Source: Clusia tigrina (taxonomy: Eukaryota > Arthropoda > Insecta > Diptera > Clusiidae). Taken from it: DNA of 64,000 nucleotides. The stretch lies in contig OV050031.1 in assembly GCA_920105625.2 (NCBI GenBank), forward strand, positions 92,633,676-92,697,675, in the 5' to 3' direction. The notes beneath the pieces are model-generated. The model saw nothing but the letters and a program-made list of their open reading frames with translations, was not told the origin of the DNA and did not search any database. Of this stretch, positions 1-9,800 are shown piece by piece (the first letter of the stretch is position 1; each line of letters starts with the position of its first letter). The position numbers were made by a program, and so were the translations under genes.

Positions 1-1372
1 CCTAACTTCTGTACGGTACGTCCTACACCTATCAAAGTTTGCAACACACAAATGCATTTAACTTTTTACTGGAGCGTCATAAAACATTGAAATTTTGTAA
101 CAATAAAGTACTCGAGCCTCTTGTCAATTTAAGCTATTGCTCAAAGCTATGCTACATTTGAATCCCAAATAAAACACAGATAAAACTTCAAATGGCCCTA
201 ACTTCTATACGGTACGTCCTACACCTATCAAAGTTTGCAACATACAAATGCTTGTAACTTTTTATTGGAGCGGCATAAAACCTTGAAATTTTGTAACAAT
301 AAAGTACTCGAGCCTCTTGTAAATTTCAGCTATCGCTCAAAGCTATGCTACCCTTGTATCCCGATTCAAACACAGATAAAACTTCAAATGGCCCTAACTT
401 CTATACGGTACGTCCTAAACCTATCAAAGTTTGCAACATACAAATGCTTGTAACTTTTTACTGGAGCGTCATAAAACCTTGAAATTTTGTAACAATAAAG
501 TACTCGAGCCTCTTGTCAATTTAAGCTATCGCTCAAAGCTATGCTACCCTTAAGTCCCAAATCAAACAGTGATAAAACTTCAAATGGCCCTAACTTCTAT
601 ACGGTACGTCCTACACCTATCAAAGTTTGCAACATACAAATGCTTGTAACTTTTTACTGGAGCGTCATAAAACCTTGAAATTTTGTAACAATAAAGTACT
701 CGAGCCTCTTGTCAATTTAAGCTATCGCTCAAAGCTATGCTACCCTTAAGTCCCAAATCAAACACTGATAAAACTTCAAGTGGCCCTAACTTCTATACGG
801 TATGTCCTACACCTATCAAAGTTTGCAACATACAAATGCTTGTAACTTTTTACTGGAGCGTCATAAAACATTGAAATTTTGTAACAATAAAGTACTCGAG
901 CCTCTTGTCAATTTAAGCTATCGCTCAAAGCTATGCTACCCTTGAATCCCAAATAAAAAACTGATAAAACTTCAAATGGCCCTAACTTCTATACGGTACG
1001 TCCTACACCTATCAAAGTTTGCAACATACAAATGCTTGTAACTTTTCACTGGAGCGTCGTAAAACCTTGAAACTTTGTAACAATAATGCACTCGAGCCGC
1101 TTGTCAATTTAAGCTATCGCTCAAAGCTATGCTACCCTTAAGTCCCAAATCAAACACTGATAAGACTTCAAATGACCCTAAATTCTATACAGTACGTCCT
1201 ACACCTATCAAAGTTTGCAACATACAAATGCTGGTAACTTTTTACTGGAGCGTCATAAAACCTTGAAATTTTGTAACAATAAAGTACTCGAGCCTCTTGT
1301 CAATTTAAGCTATTGCTCAAAGCTATGCTACCCTTGTGTCCCGATTCAAACACAGATAAAACTTCAAATGGC
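1..1372 (+). repeat. Seven monomers, start of a 5-monomer HOR family
   Basis: Monomers beginning at 197, 393, 589, 785, 981 and 1,177 carry an ordered set of variants: a CCCGATTC tail; CCTAAACC; CAAGTGG at the end; GGTATGTCC with an AAAAAACTG tail; CACTGGAGCGTCGT with AATAATGCAC; then AAATTCTATACAG with the CCCGATTC tail again. The same order returns at 10,977-14,308, so these belong to one HOR lineage. The first monomer carries the ACACACAAATGCATTT variant. Nothing other than satellite is present. Confidence 0.85.
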
Positions 1373-4116
1373 CCTAACTTCTATACGGTACGTTCTACAC
1401 CTATCAAAGTTTGCAACATACAAATGCTTGTAACTTTTTACTGGAGCGTCATAAAACCTTGAAATTTTGGAACAATAAAGTACTCGAGCCTCTTGTCAAT
1501 TTAAGCTATCGCTCAAAGCTATGCTACCCTTGAATCCCAAATCAAACACTGATAAAACTTCAAATGGCCCTAACTTCTGTACGGCACGTTCTACACCTTT
1601 CAAAGTTTGCAACACACAAATGCATTTAACTTTTTACTGGAGCGTCATAAAACATTGAAATTTTGTAACAATAAAGTACTCGAGCCTCTTGTCAATTTAA
1701 GCTATTGCTCAAAGCTATGCTACCCTTGAATCCCAAATAAAACACTGATAAAACTTCAAATGGCCCTAACTTCTATACGGTACGTCCTACACCTATCAAA
1801 GTTTGCAACATACAAAAGCTTGTAACTTTTTATTGGAGCGTCATAAAACCTTGAAATTTTGTAACAATAAAGTACTCGAGCCTCTTGTAAATTTAAGCTA
1901 TCGCTCAAAGCTATGCTACCCTTGAGTCCCAAATCAAACACTGATAAAACTTCAAATGGCCCTAACTTCTATACGGTACGTCCTGCACCTATCAAAGTTT
2001 CCAACATACAAATGCTTGTAACTTTTTACTGGAGCGTCATAAAACCTTGAAATTTTGTAACAATAAAGTACTCGAGCCACTTGTCAATTTAAGCTATCGC
2101 TCAAAGCTATGCTACCCTTGAGTCCCAAATTAAACACTGATAAAACTTCTAATGGCCCTAACTTCTATACGGTACGTCCTACACCTATCAAAGTTTGCAA
2201 CATAGAAATGCTTGTAAGTTTTTACTGGAGCGTCATAAAACCTTGAAATTTTGTAACAATAAAGTACTCGAGCCGCTTGTGAATTTAAGCTATCGCTCAA
2301 AGCTATGGTACCCTTGAGTCCCAAATCATACACTGATAAAACTTCCAATGGCCCTATATTCTGTACGGTACGTCCTACACCTATCAAAGTTTGCAACATA
2401 TAAATGCTTGTAACTTTTTACTGGAGCGTCATAAAACCTTGAAATTTTGTAACAATAAAGTACTCAAGCCTCTTGTCAATTTAAGCTATCGCTCAAAGCT
2501 ATGCTACCCTTGAGTCCCAAATCAAACACTGATAAAACTTCAAATGGCCATAACTTCTATACGGTACGTCCTACACCTATCAAAGTTTGCAACATACAAA
2601 TGCTTGTAACTTTTTACTGGAGCGTCATAAAACCTTGAAACTTTGTAACAATAAAGTACTCGAGCCTCTTGTCAATTTAAGCTATTGCTCAAAGCTATGC
2701 TACCCTTGAATCCCAAATAAAACACTGATAAAACTTCAAATGGCCCTAACTTCTATACGGTACGTCCTACACCTATCAAAGTTTGCAACATACAAATGCT
2801 TGTAACTTTTTATTGGAGCGTCATAAAACCTTGAAATTTTGTAACAATAAAGTACTCGAGCCTCTTGTCAATTTAAGCTATCGCTCAAAGCTATGCTACC
2901 CTTGAGTCCCAAATCAAACACTGATAAAACTTCAAATGGCCCTAACTTCTATACGGTACGTCCTGCATCTATCAAAGTTTGCAACATACAAATGCTTGTA
3001 ACTTTTTACTGGAGGGTCATAAAATCTTGAAATTTTGTAACAATAAAGTACTCGAGCCACTTGTCAATTTAAGCTATCGCTCAAAGCTATGCTACCCTTG
3101 AGTCCCAAATCAAACACTGATAAAACTTCAAATGGCCCTAACTTCTATACGGTACGTCCTACACCTATCAAAGTTTGCAACATACAAATGCTTGTAACTT
3201 TTTACTGGAGCGTCATAAAACCTTGAAATTTTGGAACAATAAAGTACTCGAGCCTCTTGTCAATTTAAGCTATCGCTCAAAGCTATGCTACCCTTGAATC
3301 CCAAATCAAACACTGATAAAACTTCAAATGGCCCTAACTTCTGTACGGTACGTCCTACACCTATCAAAGTTTGCAACACACAAATGCATTTAACTTTTTA
3401 CTGGAGCGTCATAAAACATTAAAATTTTGTAACAATAAAGTACTCGAGCCTCTTGTCAATTTAAGCTATTGCTCAAAGCTATGCTACCCTTGAATCCCAA
3501 ATAAAACACTGATAAAACTTCAAATGGCCCTAACTTCTATACGGTACGTCCTACACCTATCAAAGTTTGCAACATACAAATGCTTGTAACTTTTTATTGG
3601 AGCGGCATAAAACCTTGAAATTTTGTAACAATAAAGTACTCGAGCCTCTTGTAAATTTAAGCTATCGCTCAAAGCTATGCTACCCTTGAGTCCCAAATCA
3701 AACACTGATAAAACTTCAAATGGCCCTAACTTCTATACGGTACGTCCTGCACCTATCAAAGTTTCCAACATACAAATGCTTGTAACTTTTTACTGGAGCG
3801 TCATAAAACCTTGAAATTTTGTAACAATAAAGTACTCGAGCCACTTGTCAATTTAAGCTATCGCTCAAAGCTATGCTACCCTTGAGTCCCAAATTAAACA
3901 CTGATAAAACTTCTAATGGCCCTAACTTCTATACGGTACGTCCTACACCTATCAAAGTTTGCAACATAGAAATGCTTGTAAGTTTTTACTGGAGCGTCAT
4001 AAAACCTTGAAATTTTGTAACAATAAAGTACTCGAGCCGCTTGTCAATTTAAGCTATCGCTCAAAGCTATGCTACCCTTGAGTCCCAAGTCAAACACTGA
4101 TAAAACTTCAAATGGC
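1373..4116 (+). repeat. 9-monomer (1,764 bp) spaced duplication
   Basis: Five monomers from 1,373 recur from 3,137. Shared diagnostic variants are: TTTTGGAAC (1,469 and 3,233, exactly 1,764 bp apart); ACACACAAATGCATTT with TATTGC; TATTGGAGCG with GTAAATTT; CCTGCACC with TTTCCAAC and GAGCCAC; and CATAGAAATGC with TTGTAAG. After about 4,080 the second copy joins a different neighbour, which marks a recombination boundary. Confidence 0.85.
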
Positions 4117-5685
4117 CCTAACTTCTATACGGTACGTCCTACACCTTACAAAGTTTGCAACATACAAATGCTTGTAACTTTTTACTGGAGCGTCATAAAA
4201 CCTTGAAACTTTGTAACAATAAAGTACTCGAGCCTCTTGTCAATTTAAGCTATTGCTCAAAGCTATGCTACCCTTGAATCCCAAATAAAACACTGATAAA
4301 ACTTCAAATGGCCCTAACTTCTATACGGAACGTCCTACACCTATCAAAGTTTGCAACATACAAATGCTTGTAACTTTTTACTGGAGCGTCATAAAACCTT
4401 CACATTTTGTAACAATAAAGTACTCGAGCCGCTTGTCAATTTAAGCTATCGCTCAAAGCTATGCTACCCTTGAGTCCCAAATCATACACTGATAAAACTT
4501 CCAATGGCCCTAAATTCTGTACGGTACGTCCTACACCTATCAAAGTTTGCAACATATAAATGCTTGTAACTTTTTACTGGAGCGTCATAAAACCTTGAAA
4601 TTTTGTAACAATAAAGTACTCGAGCCTCTTGTCAATTTAAGCTATCGCTCAAAGCTATGCTACCCTTGAGTCCCAAATCAAACACTGATAAAACTTCAAA
4701 TGGCCCTAAGTTCTATACAGTACGTCCTACACCTATCGAAGTTTGCAACATACAAATGCTTGTAACTTTTTACTGGAGCGTCATAAAACCTTGAAATTTT
4801 GTAACAATAAAGTACTCGAGCCTCTTGTCAATTTAAGCTATCGCTCAAAGCTATGCTACCCTTGAGTCCCAAATCAAACACTGATAAAACTTCAAATGGC
4901 CCTAACTTCTATACGGTACGTCCTACACCTATCAAAGTTTGCAACATACAAATGCTTGTAACTTTTTACTGGAGCGTCATAAAACCTTGAAACTTTGTAA
5001 CAATAAAGTACTCGAGCCTCTTGTCAATTTAAGCTATTGCTCAAAGCTATGCTACCCTTGAATCCCAAATAAAACACTGATAAAACTTCAAATGGCCCTA
5101 ACTTCTATACGGTACGTCCTACACCTATCAAAGTTTGCAACATACAAATGCTTGTAACTTTTTACTGGAGCGTCATGAAACCTTGACATTTTGTAACAAT
5201 AAAGTACTCGAGCCTCTTGTCAATTTAAGCTATCGCTCAAAGCTATGCTACCCTTGAATCCAAAATAAAAAACTGATAAAACTTCAAATGGCCCTAAGTT
5301 CTATACGGTACTTTCTACACCTATCAAAGTTTGCAACATATAAATGCTTGTAACTTTTCACTGGAGCGTCATAAAACCTTGAAACTTTGTAACAATAAAG
5401 CACTCGAGTCGCTTGTCAATTTAAGCTGTCGCTCAAAGCTATGCTACCCTTAAGTCCCAAATCAAACACTGATAAAACTTCAAATGACCCTAAATTCTAT
5501 ACAGTACGTCCTACACCTATCAAAGTTTGCAACATACAAATGCTTGTAACTTTTTACTGGAGCGTCATAAAACCTTGAAATTTCGTAACAATAAAGTACT
5601 CGAGCCTCTTGTCAATTTAAGCTATTGCTCAAAGCTATGCTACCCTTGTGTCCCGAATCAAACACAGATAAAACTTCAAATGGCC

Positions 5686-5736
5686 CTAACTTCTATACGG
5701 TACGTCCTACACCTATCAAAGTTTGCAACATACAAA
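5686..5736 (+). repeat. Internal sub-repeat, unit 1 of the monomer
   Basis: Monomer positions 2-52 align without gaps to positions 58-108 at an offset of 56 bp. I counted 31 identical bases of 51 (61%), including TAACTT, GG..CGTC, the AAA.TTTG stretch and AACA. Chance agreement at this composition would be near 28%. This suggests that the 196-bp unit grew from shorter ancestral units. The relationship holds for all monomers because it is in the consensus; this copy is the example. Confidence 0.8.
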
Positions 5737-5744
5737 TGCTTGTA
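5731..5744. other. Short dyad in each monomer (5-bp arms, 4-bp spacer)
   Basis: TACAA-ATGC-TTGTA at monomer positions 47-60 is a perfect inverted repeat with a 4-base spacer. It sits at the junction of the two internal sub-repeats. Variant monomers replace it with other perfect palindromes in the same place: AAATGCATTT (for example 50-59) and CATTTAAATG (for example 29,444-29,453). A role in protein binding or non-B DNA structure is possible but is inference only. Confidence 0.6.
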
Positions 5745-5792
5745 ACTTTTTACTGGAGCGTCATAAAACCTTGAAATTTTGTAACAATAAAG
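5742..5792 (+). repeat. Internal sub-repeat, unit 2 of the monomer
   Basis: Partner of unit 1, at monomer positions 58-108. A further partial copy of the downstream half appears at positions 180-193: ATAAAACTTCAAAT there resembles ATAAAACCTTGAAAT at 79-93 with one gap and one mismatch, and it runs into CTAAC of the next monomer just as unit 2 runs into GTAAC. The block at about 123-157 (CTTGTCAATTT, TCAAAGCTATGCTAC) may be a decayed third unit, but its spacing is irregular and I am much less sure of it. Confidence 0.75.
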
Positions 5793-5794
5793 TA

Positions 5795-5800
5795 CTCGAG
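5795..5800. other. Conserved XhoI site (CTCGAG), once per monomer
   Basis: CTCGAG at monomer position 111 recurs in nearly all copies, within the conserved stretch AAAGTACTCGAGCC. The rare exceptions are themselves useful markers: CTCAAG (2,463; 28,334; 43,597), CACGAG (26,766 and relatives), ATCGAG (20,299 and relatives), CTCGAA (43,792; 46,536; 48,496; 54,572), CTCGAT (43,989 and relatives) and CTCTAG (about 45,360). A XhoI digest should therefore release a 196-bp ladder. Confidence 0.9.
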
Positions 5801-5880
5801 CCTCTTGTCAATTTAAGCTATCGCTCAAAGCTATGCTACCCTTGAGTCCCAAATCAAACACTGATAAAACTTCAAATGGC

Positions 5881-7056
5881 CCTAACTTCTGTACGGTACG
5901 TCCTACACCTATCAAAGTTTGCAACACACAAATGCATTTAACTTTTTACTGGAGCGTCATAAAACATTGAAATTTTGTAACAATAAAGTACTCGAGCCTC
6001 TTGTCAATTTAAGCTATTGCTCAAAGCTATGCTACCCTTGAATCCCAAATAAAACACTGATAAAACTTCAAATGGCCCTAACTTCTATACGGTACGTCCT
6101 ACACCTATCAAAGTTTGCAACATACAAATGCTTGTAACTTTTTATTGGAGCGTCATAAAACCTTGAAATTTTGTAACAATAAAGTACTCGAGCCTCTTGT
6201 AAATTTAAGCTATCGCTCAAAGCTATGCTACCCTTGAGTCCCAAATCAAACACTGATAAAACTTCAAATGGCCCTAACTTCTATACGGTACGTCCTGCAC
6301 CTATTAAAGTTTCCAACATACAAATGCTTGTAACTTTTTACTGGAGCGCCATAAAACCTTAAAATTTTGTAACAATAAAGTACTCGAGCCACTTGTCAAT
6401 TTAAGCTATCGCTCAAAGCTATGCTACCCTTGAGTCCCAAATTAAACACTGATAAAACTTCTAATGGCCCTAACTTCTATACGGTACGTCCTACACCTAT
6501 CAAAGTTTGCAACATAGAAATGCTTGTAAGTTTTTACTGGAGCGTCATAAAACCTTGAAATTTTGTAACAATAAAGTACTCGAGCCGCTTGTCAATTTAA
6601 GCTATCGCTCAAAGCTATGCTACCCTTGAGTCCCAAATCATACACTGATAAAACTTCCAATGGCCCTAACTTCTATACGGTACGTCCTACACCTATCAAA
6701 GTTTGCAACATACAAATGCTTGTAACTTTTTATTGGAGCGTCATAAAAACTTGAAATTTTGTAACAATAAAGTACTCGAGCCTCTTGTCAATTTAAGCTA
6801 TCGCTCAAAGCTATGCTACCCTTGAGTCCCAAATCAAACACTGATAAAACTTCAAATGGCCCTAACTTCTATACGGTACGTCCTACACCTATCAAAGTTT
6901 GCAACATATAAATGCTTGTAACTTTTTACTGGAGCGTCATAAAACCTTGAAATTTTGTAACAATAAAGTACTCGAGCCTCTTGTCAATTTAAGCTATCGC
7001 TCAAAGCTATGCTACCCTTGAGTCCCAAATCAAACACTGATAAAACTTCAAATGGC
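5881..7056 (+). repeat. Start of the next HOR unit, six monomers
   Basis: Monomers from 5,881, 6,077, 6,273 and 6,469 repeat the four-type series ACACAC/GCATTT, TATTGG/GTAAATTT, TGCACC/TTTCC and CATAGAAATG. They are followed by a TATTGG copy with AAAACTTG (6,665) and a CATATAAATG copy (6,861). Counterparts of the TATTGG/GTAAATTT monomer lie at 1,765, 3,529, 6,077 and 8,037, separated by 9, 13 and 10 monomers. The HOR length therefore changed between successive units. Confidence 0.8.
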
Positions 7057-9800
7057 CCTAACTTCTATACGGTACGTCGTACACCTATCAAAGTTTGCAA
7101 CATACAAATGCTTGTAACTTTTTACTGGAGCGTCATAAAACCTTGAAACTTTGTAACAATAAAGTACTCGAGCCTCTTGTCAATTTAAGCCATTGCTCAA
7201 AGCTATGCTACCCTTGAATCCCAAATAAAACACTGATAAAACTTCAAATGGCCCTAACTTCTATACGGTACGTCCTACACCTATCAAAGTTTGCAACATA
7301 CAAATGCTTGTAACTTTTTACTGGAGCGTCATAAAACCTTCACATTTTGTAACAATAAAGTACTCGAGCCGCTTGTCAATTTAAGCTATCGCTCAAAGCT
7401 ATGCTACCCTTGAGTCCCAAATCATACACTGATAAAGCTTCCAATGGCCCTAAATTCTGTACGGTGCGTCCTACACCTATCAAAGGTTGCAACATATAAA
7501 TGCTTGTAACTTTTTACTGGAGCGTCATAAAACCTTGAAATTTTGTAACAATAAAGTACTCGAGCCTCTTGTCAATTTAAGCTATCGCTCAAAGCTATGC
7601 TACCCTTGAGTCCCAAATCAAACACTGATAAAACTTCAAATGGCCCTAAGTTCTATACAGTACGTCCTACACCTATCGAAGTTTGCAACATACAAATGCT
7701 TGTAACTTTTTACTGGAGCGTCATAAAACCTTGAAATTTTGTAACAATAAAGTACTCGAGCCTCTTGTCAATTTAAGCTATCGCTCAAAGCTATGCAACC
7801 CTTGAGTCCCAAATCAAACACTGATAAAACTTCAAATGGCCCTAACTTCTATACGGTACGTCCTACACCTATCAAAGTTTGCAACATACAAATGCTTGTA
7901 ACTTTTTACTGGAGCGTCATAAAACCTTGAAACTTTGTAACAATAAAGTACTCGAGCCTCTTGTCAATTTAAGCTATTGCTCAAAGCTATGCTACCCTTG
8001 AATCCCAAATAAAACACTGATAAAACTTCAAATGGCCCTAACTTCTATACGGTACGTCCTACACCTATCAAAGTTTGCAACATACAAATGCTTGTAACTT
8101 TTTATTGGAGCGTCATAAAACCTTGAAATTTTGTAACAATAAAGTACTCGAGCCTCTTGTAAATTTAAGCTATCGCTCAAAGCTATGCTACCCTTGAGTC
8201 CCAAATCAAACACTGATAAAACTTCAAATGGCCCTAACTTCTATACGGTACGTCCTGCACCTATCAAAGTTTCCAACATACAAATGCTTGTAACTTTTTA
8301 CTGGAGCGCCATAAAACCTTGAAATTTTGTAACAATAAAGTACTCGAGCCACTTGTCAATTTAAGCTATCGCTCAAAGCTATGCTACCCTTGAGTCCCAA
8401 ATTAAACACTGATAAAACTTCTAATGGCCCTAACTTATATACGGTACGTCCTACACCTATCAAAGTTTGCAACATAGAAATGCTTGTAAGTTTTTACTGG
8501 AGCGTCATAAAACCTTGAAATTTTGTAACAATAAAGTACTCGAGCCGCTTGTCAATTTAAGCTATCGCTCAAAGCTATGCTACCCTTGAGTCCCAAATCA
8601 TACACTGATAAAACTTCCAATGGCCCTAAATTCTGTATGGTACGTCCTACACCTATCAAAGTTTGCAACATATAAATGCTTGTAACTTTTTACTGGAGCG
8701 TCATAAAACCTTGAAATTTTGTAACAATAAAGTACTCGAGCCTCTTGTCAATTTAAGCTATCGCTCAAAGCTATGCTACCCTTGAGTCCCAAATCAAACA
8801 CTGATATAACTTCAAATGGCCCTAACTTCTATACGGTACGTCGTACACCTATCAAAGTTTGCAACATACAAATGCTTGTAACTTTTTACTGGAGCGTCAT
8901 AAAACCTTGAAACTTTGTAACAATAAAGTACTCGAGCCTCTTGTCAATTTAAGCCATTGCTCAAAGCTATGCTACCCTTGAATCCCAAATAAAACACTGA
9001 TAAAACTTCAAATGGCCCTAACTTCTATACGGTACGTCCTACACCTATCAAAGTTTGCAACATACAAATGCTTGTAACTTTTTACTGGAGCGTCATAAAA
9101 CCTTCACATTTTGTAACAATAAAGTACTCGAGCCGCTTGTCAATTTAAGCTATCGCTCAAAGCTATGCTACCCTTGAGTCCCAAATCATACACTGATAAA
9201 GCTTCCAATGGCCCTAAATTCTGTACGGTGCGTCCTACACCTATCAAAGGTTGCAACATATAAATGCTTGTAACTTTTTACTGGAGCGTCATAAAACCTT
9301 GAAATTTTGTAACAATAAAGTACTCGAGCCTCTTGTCAATTTAAGCTATCGCTCAAAGCTATGCTACCCTTGAGTCCCAAATCAAACACTGATAAAACTT
9401 CAAATGGCCCTAAGTTCTATACAGTACATCCTACACCTATCGAAGTTTGCAACATACAAATGCTTGTAACTTTTTACTGGAGCGTCATAAAACCTTGAAA
9501 TTTTGTAACAATAAAGTACTCGAGCCTCTTGTCAATTTAAGCTATCGCTCAAAGCTATGCAACCCTTGAGTCCCAAATCAAACACTGATAAAACTTCAAA
9601 TGGCCCTAACTTCTATACGGTACGTCCTACACCTATCAAAGTTTGCAACATACAAATGCTTGTAACTTTTTACTGGAGCGTCATAAAACCTTGAAACTTT
9701 GTAACAATAAAGTACTCGAGCCTCTTGTCAATTTAAGCTATTGCTCAAAGCTATGCTACCCTTGAATCCCAAATAAAACACTGATAAAACTTCAAATGGC
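7057..9800 (+). repeat. 9-monomer (1,764 bp) HOR, two partial units
   Basis: The five monomers 7,057-8,036 recur at 8,821-9,800 with rare shared variants: TACGTCGT (7,080 and 8,844), AAGCCATTG, TTCACATTTTG, GATAAAGCTTCC, GGTGCGTCC with CAAAGGTTGC, ATCGAAG and CTATGCAACCC. Between them, 8,037-8,820 holds the TATTGG, TGCACC, CATAGAAATG and CATATAAATG types. The tandem match ends near 9,801, where a GACATTTTC copy replaces the expected TATTGG copy. Confidence 0.87.

Larger units (their letters stand above)
3333..5880 (+). repeat. Complete 13-monomer HOR unit (2,548 bp)
   Basis: The monomer with ACACACAAATGCATTT starts at 3,333 and its counterpart at 5,881. The variant types between them run in this order: TATTGG/GTAAATTT; TGCACC/TTTCC; CATAGAAATG; GAAACTTTG; TTCACATTTTG; AAATTCTG with CATATAAATG; AAGTTC with ATCGAAG; GAAACTTTG; GACATTTTG; GCACTCGAGTCGC; TTTCGTAAC with a GTGTCCCGAATC tail; consensus type. 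Parts of this order return at 8,233, 9,017, 14,505 and 21,364, so it may be close to an ancestral HOR of the left half. Confidence 0.75.
5685..5880 (+). repeat. Reference (consensus-like) 196-bp satellite monomer
   Basis: This copy carries the common base at each variable position I compared, so it serves as a reference. Landmarks in monomer coordinates: CCTAACTTCT at 1, ACGGTACGTCC at 13, ATCAAAGTTTGCAAC at 31, TACAAATGCTTGTA at 47, ACTGGAGCGTC at 68, ATAAAACCTTGAAAT at 79, CAATAAAGTACTCGAG at 101, GTCAATTTAAGC at 123, TCAAAGCTATGC at 141, and a variable tail at 158-179. Composition is A 65, T 58, C 47, G 26. CpGs lie at 14, 19, 75, 113 and 138. Length mod 3 is 1, so any reading frame shifts by one in each successive copy, which argues against coding use. 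Confidence 0.95.

Noticed and set aside
235..453. Recurring + strand open frame of about 72 codons, seen in dozens of monomers (for example 1215-1433, 5527-5745, 55480-55698).
   Set aside because: The frame begins at TTG, not ATG, and spans just over one monomer. It recurs because the satellite recurs. The monomer length (196) is not a multiple of three, and most copies have stops in this frame. No domain, signal or regulatory context is present.
1756..1941. Recurring - strand open frame of about 61 codons (also 3520-3705, 6068-6253, 8028-8213, 29974-30159).
   Set aside because: It starts at GTG in the satellite tail and is the antisense reading of the same repeat. It is open only in monomers with particular variants. 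The similar peptides reflect duplicated DNA, not protein conservation.
2130..2399. An 89-codon - strand frame that does start with ATG.
   Set aside because: It covers satellite only, and its ATG is created by a private variant. Related monomers do not preserve the start.
5786..5791. AATAAA in every monomer as a polyadenylation signal of a gene.
   Set aside because: It is part of an A/T-rich repeat, with no coding sequence upstream. Any effect on chance transcripts is possible, but it is not evidence of a gene.
5685..5880. CENP-B box within the monomer.
   Set aside because: I compared both strands with the TTCG....A..CGGG core and found no match. TTCTATACGG is only a superficial resemblance.
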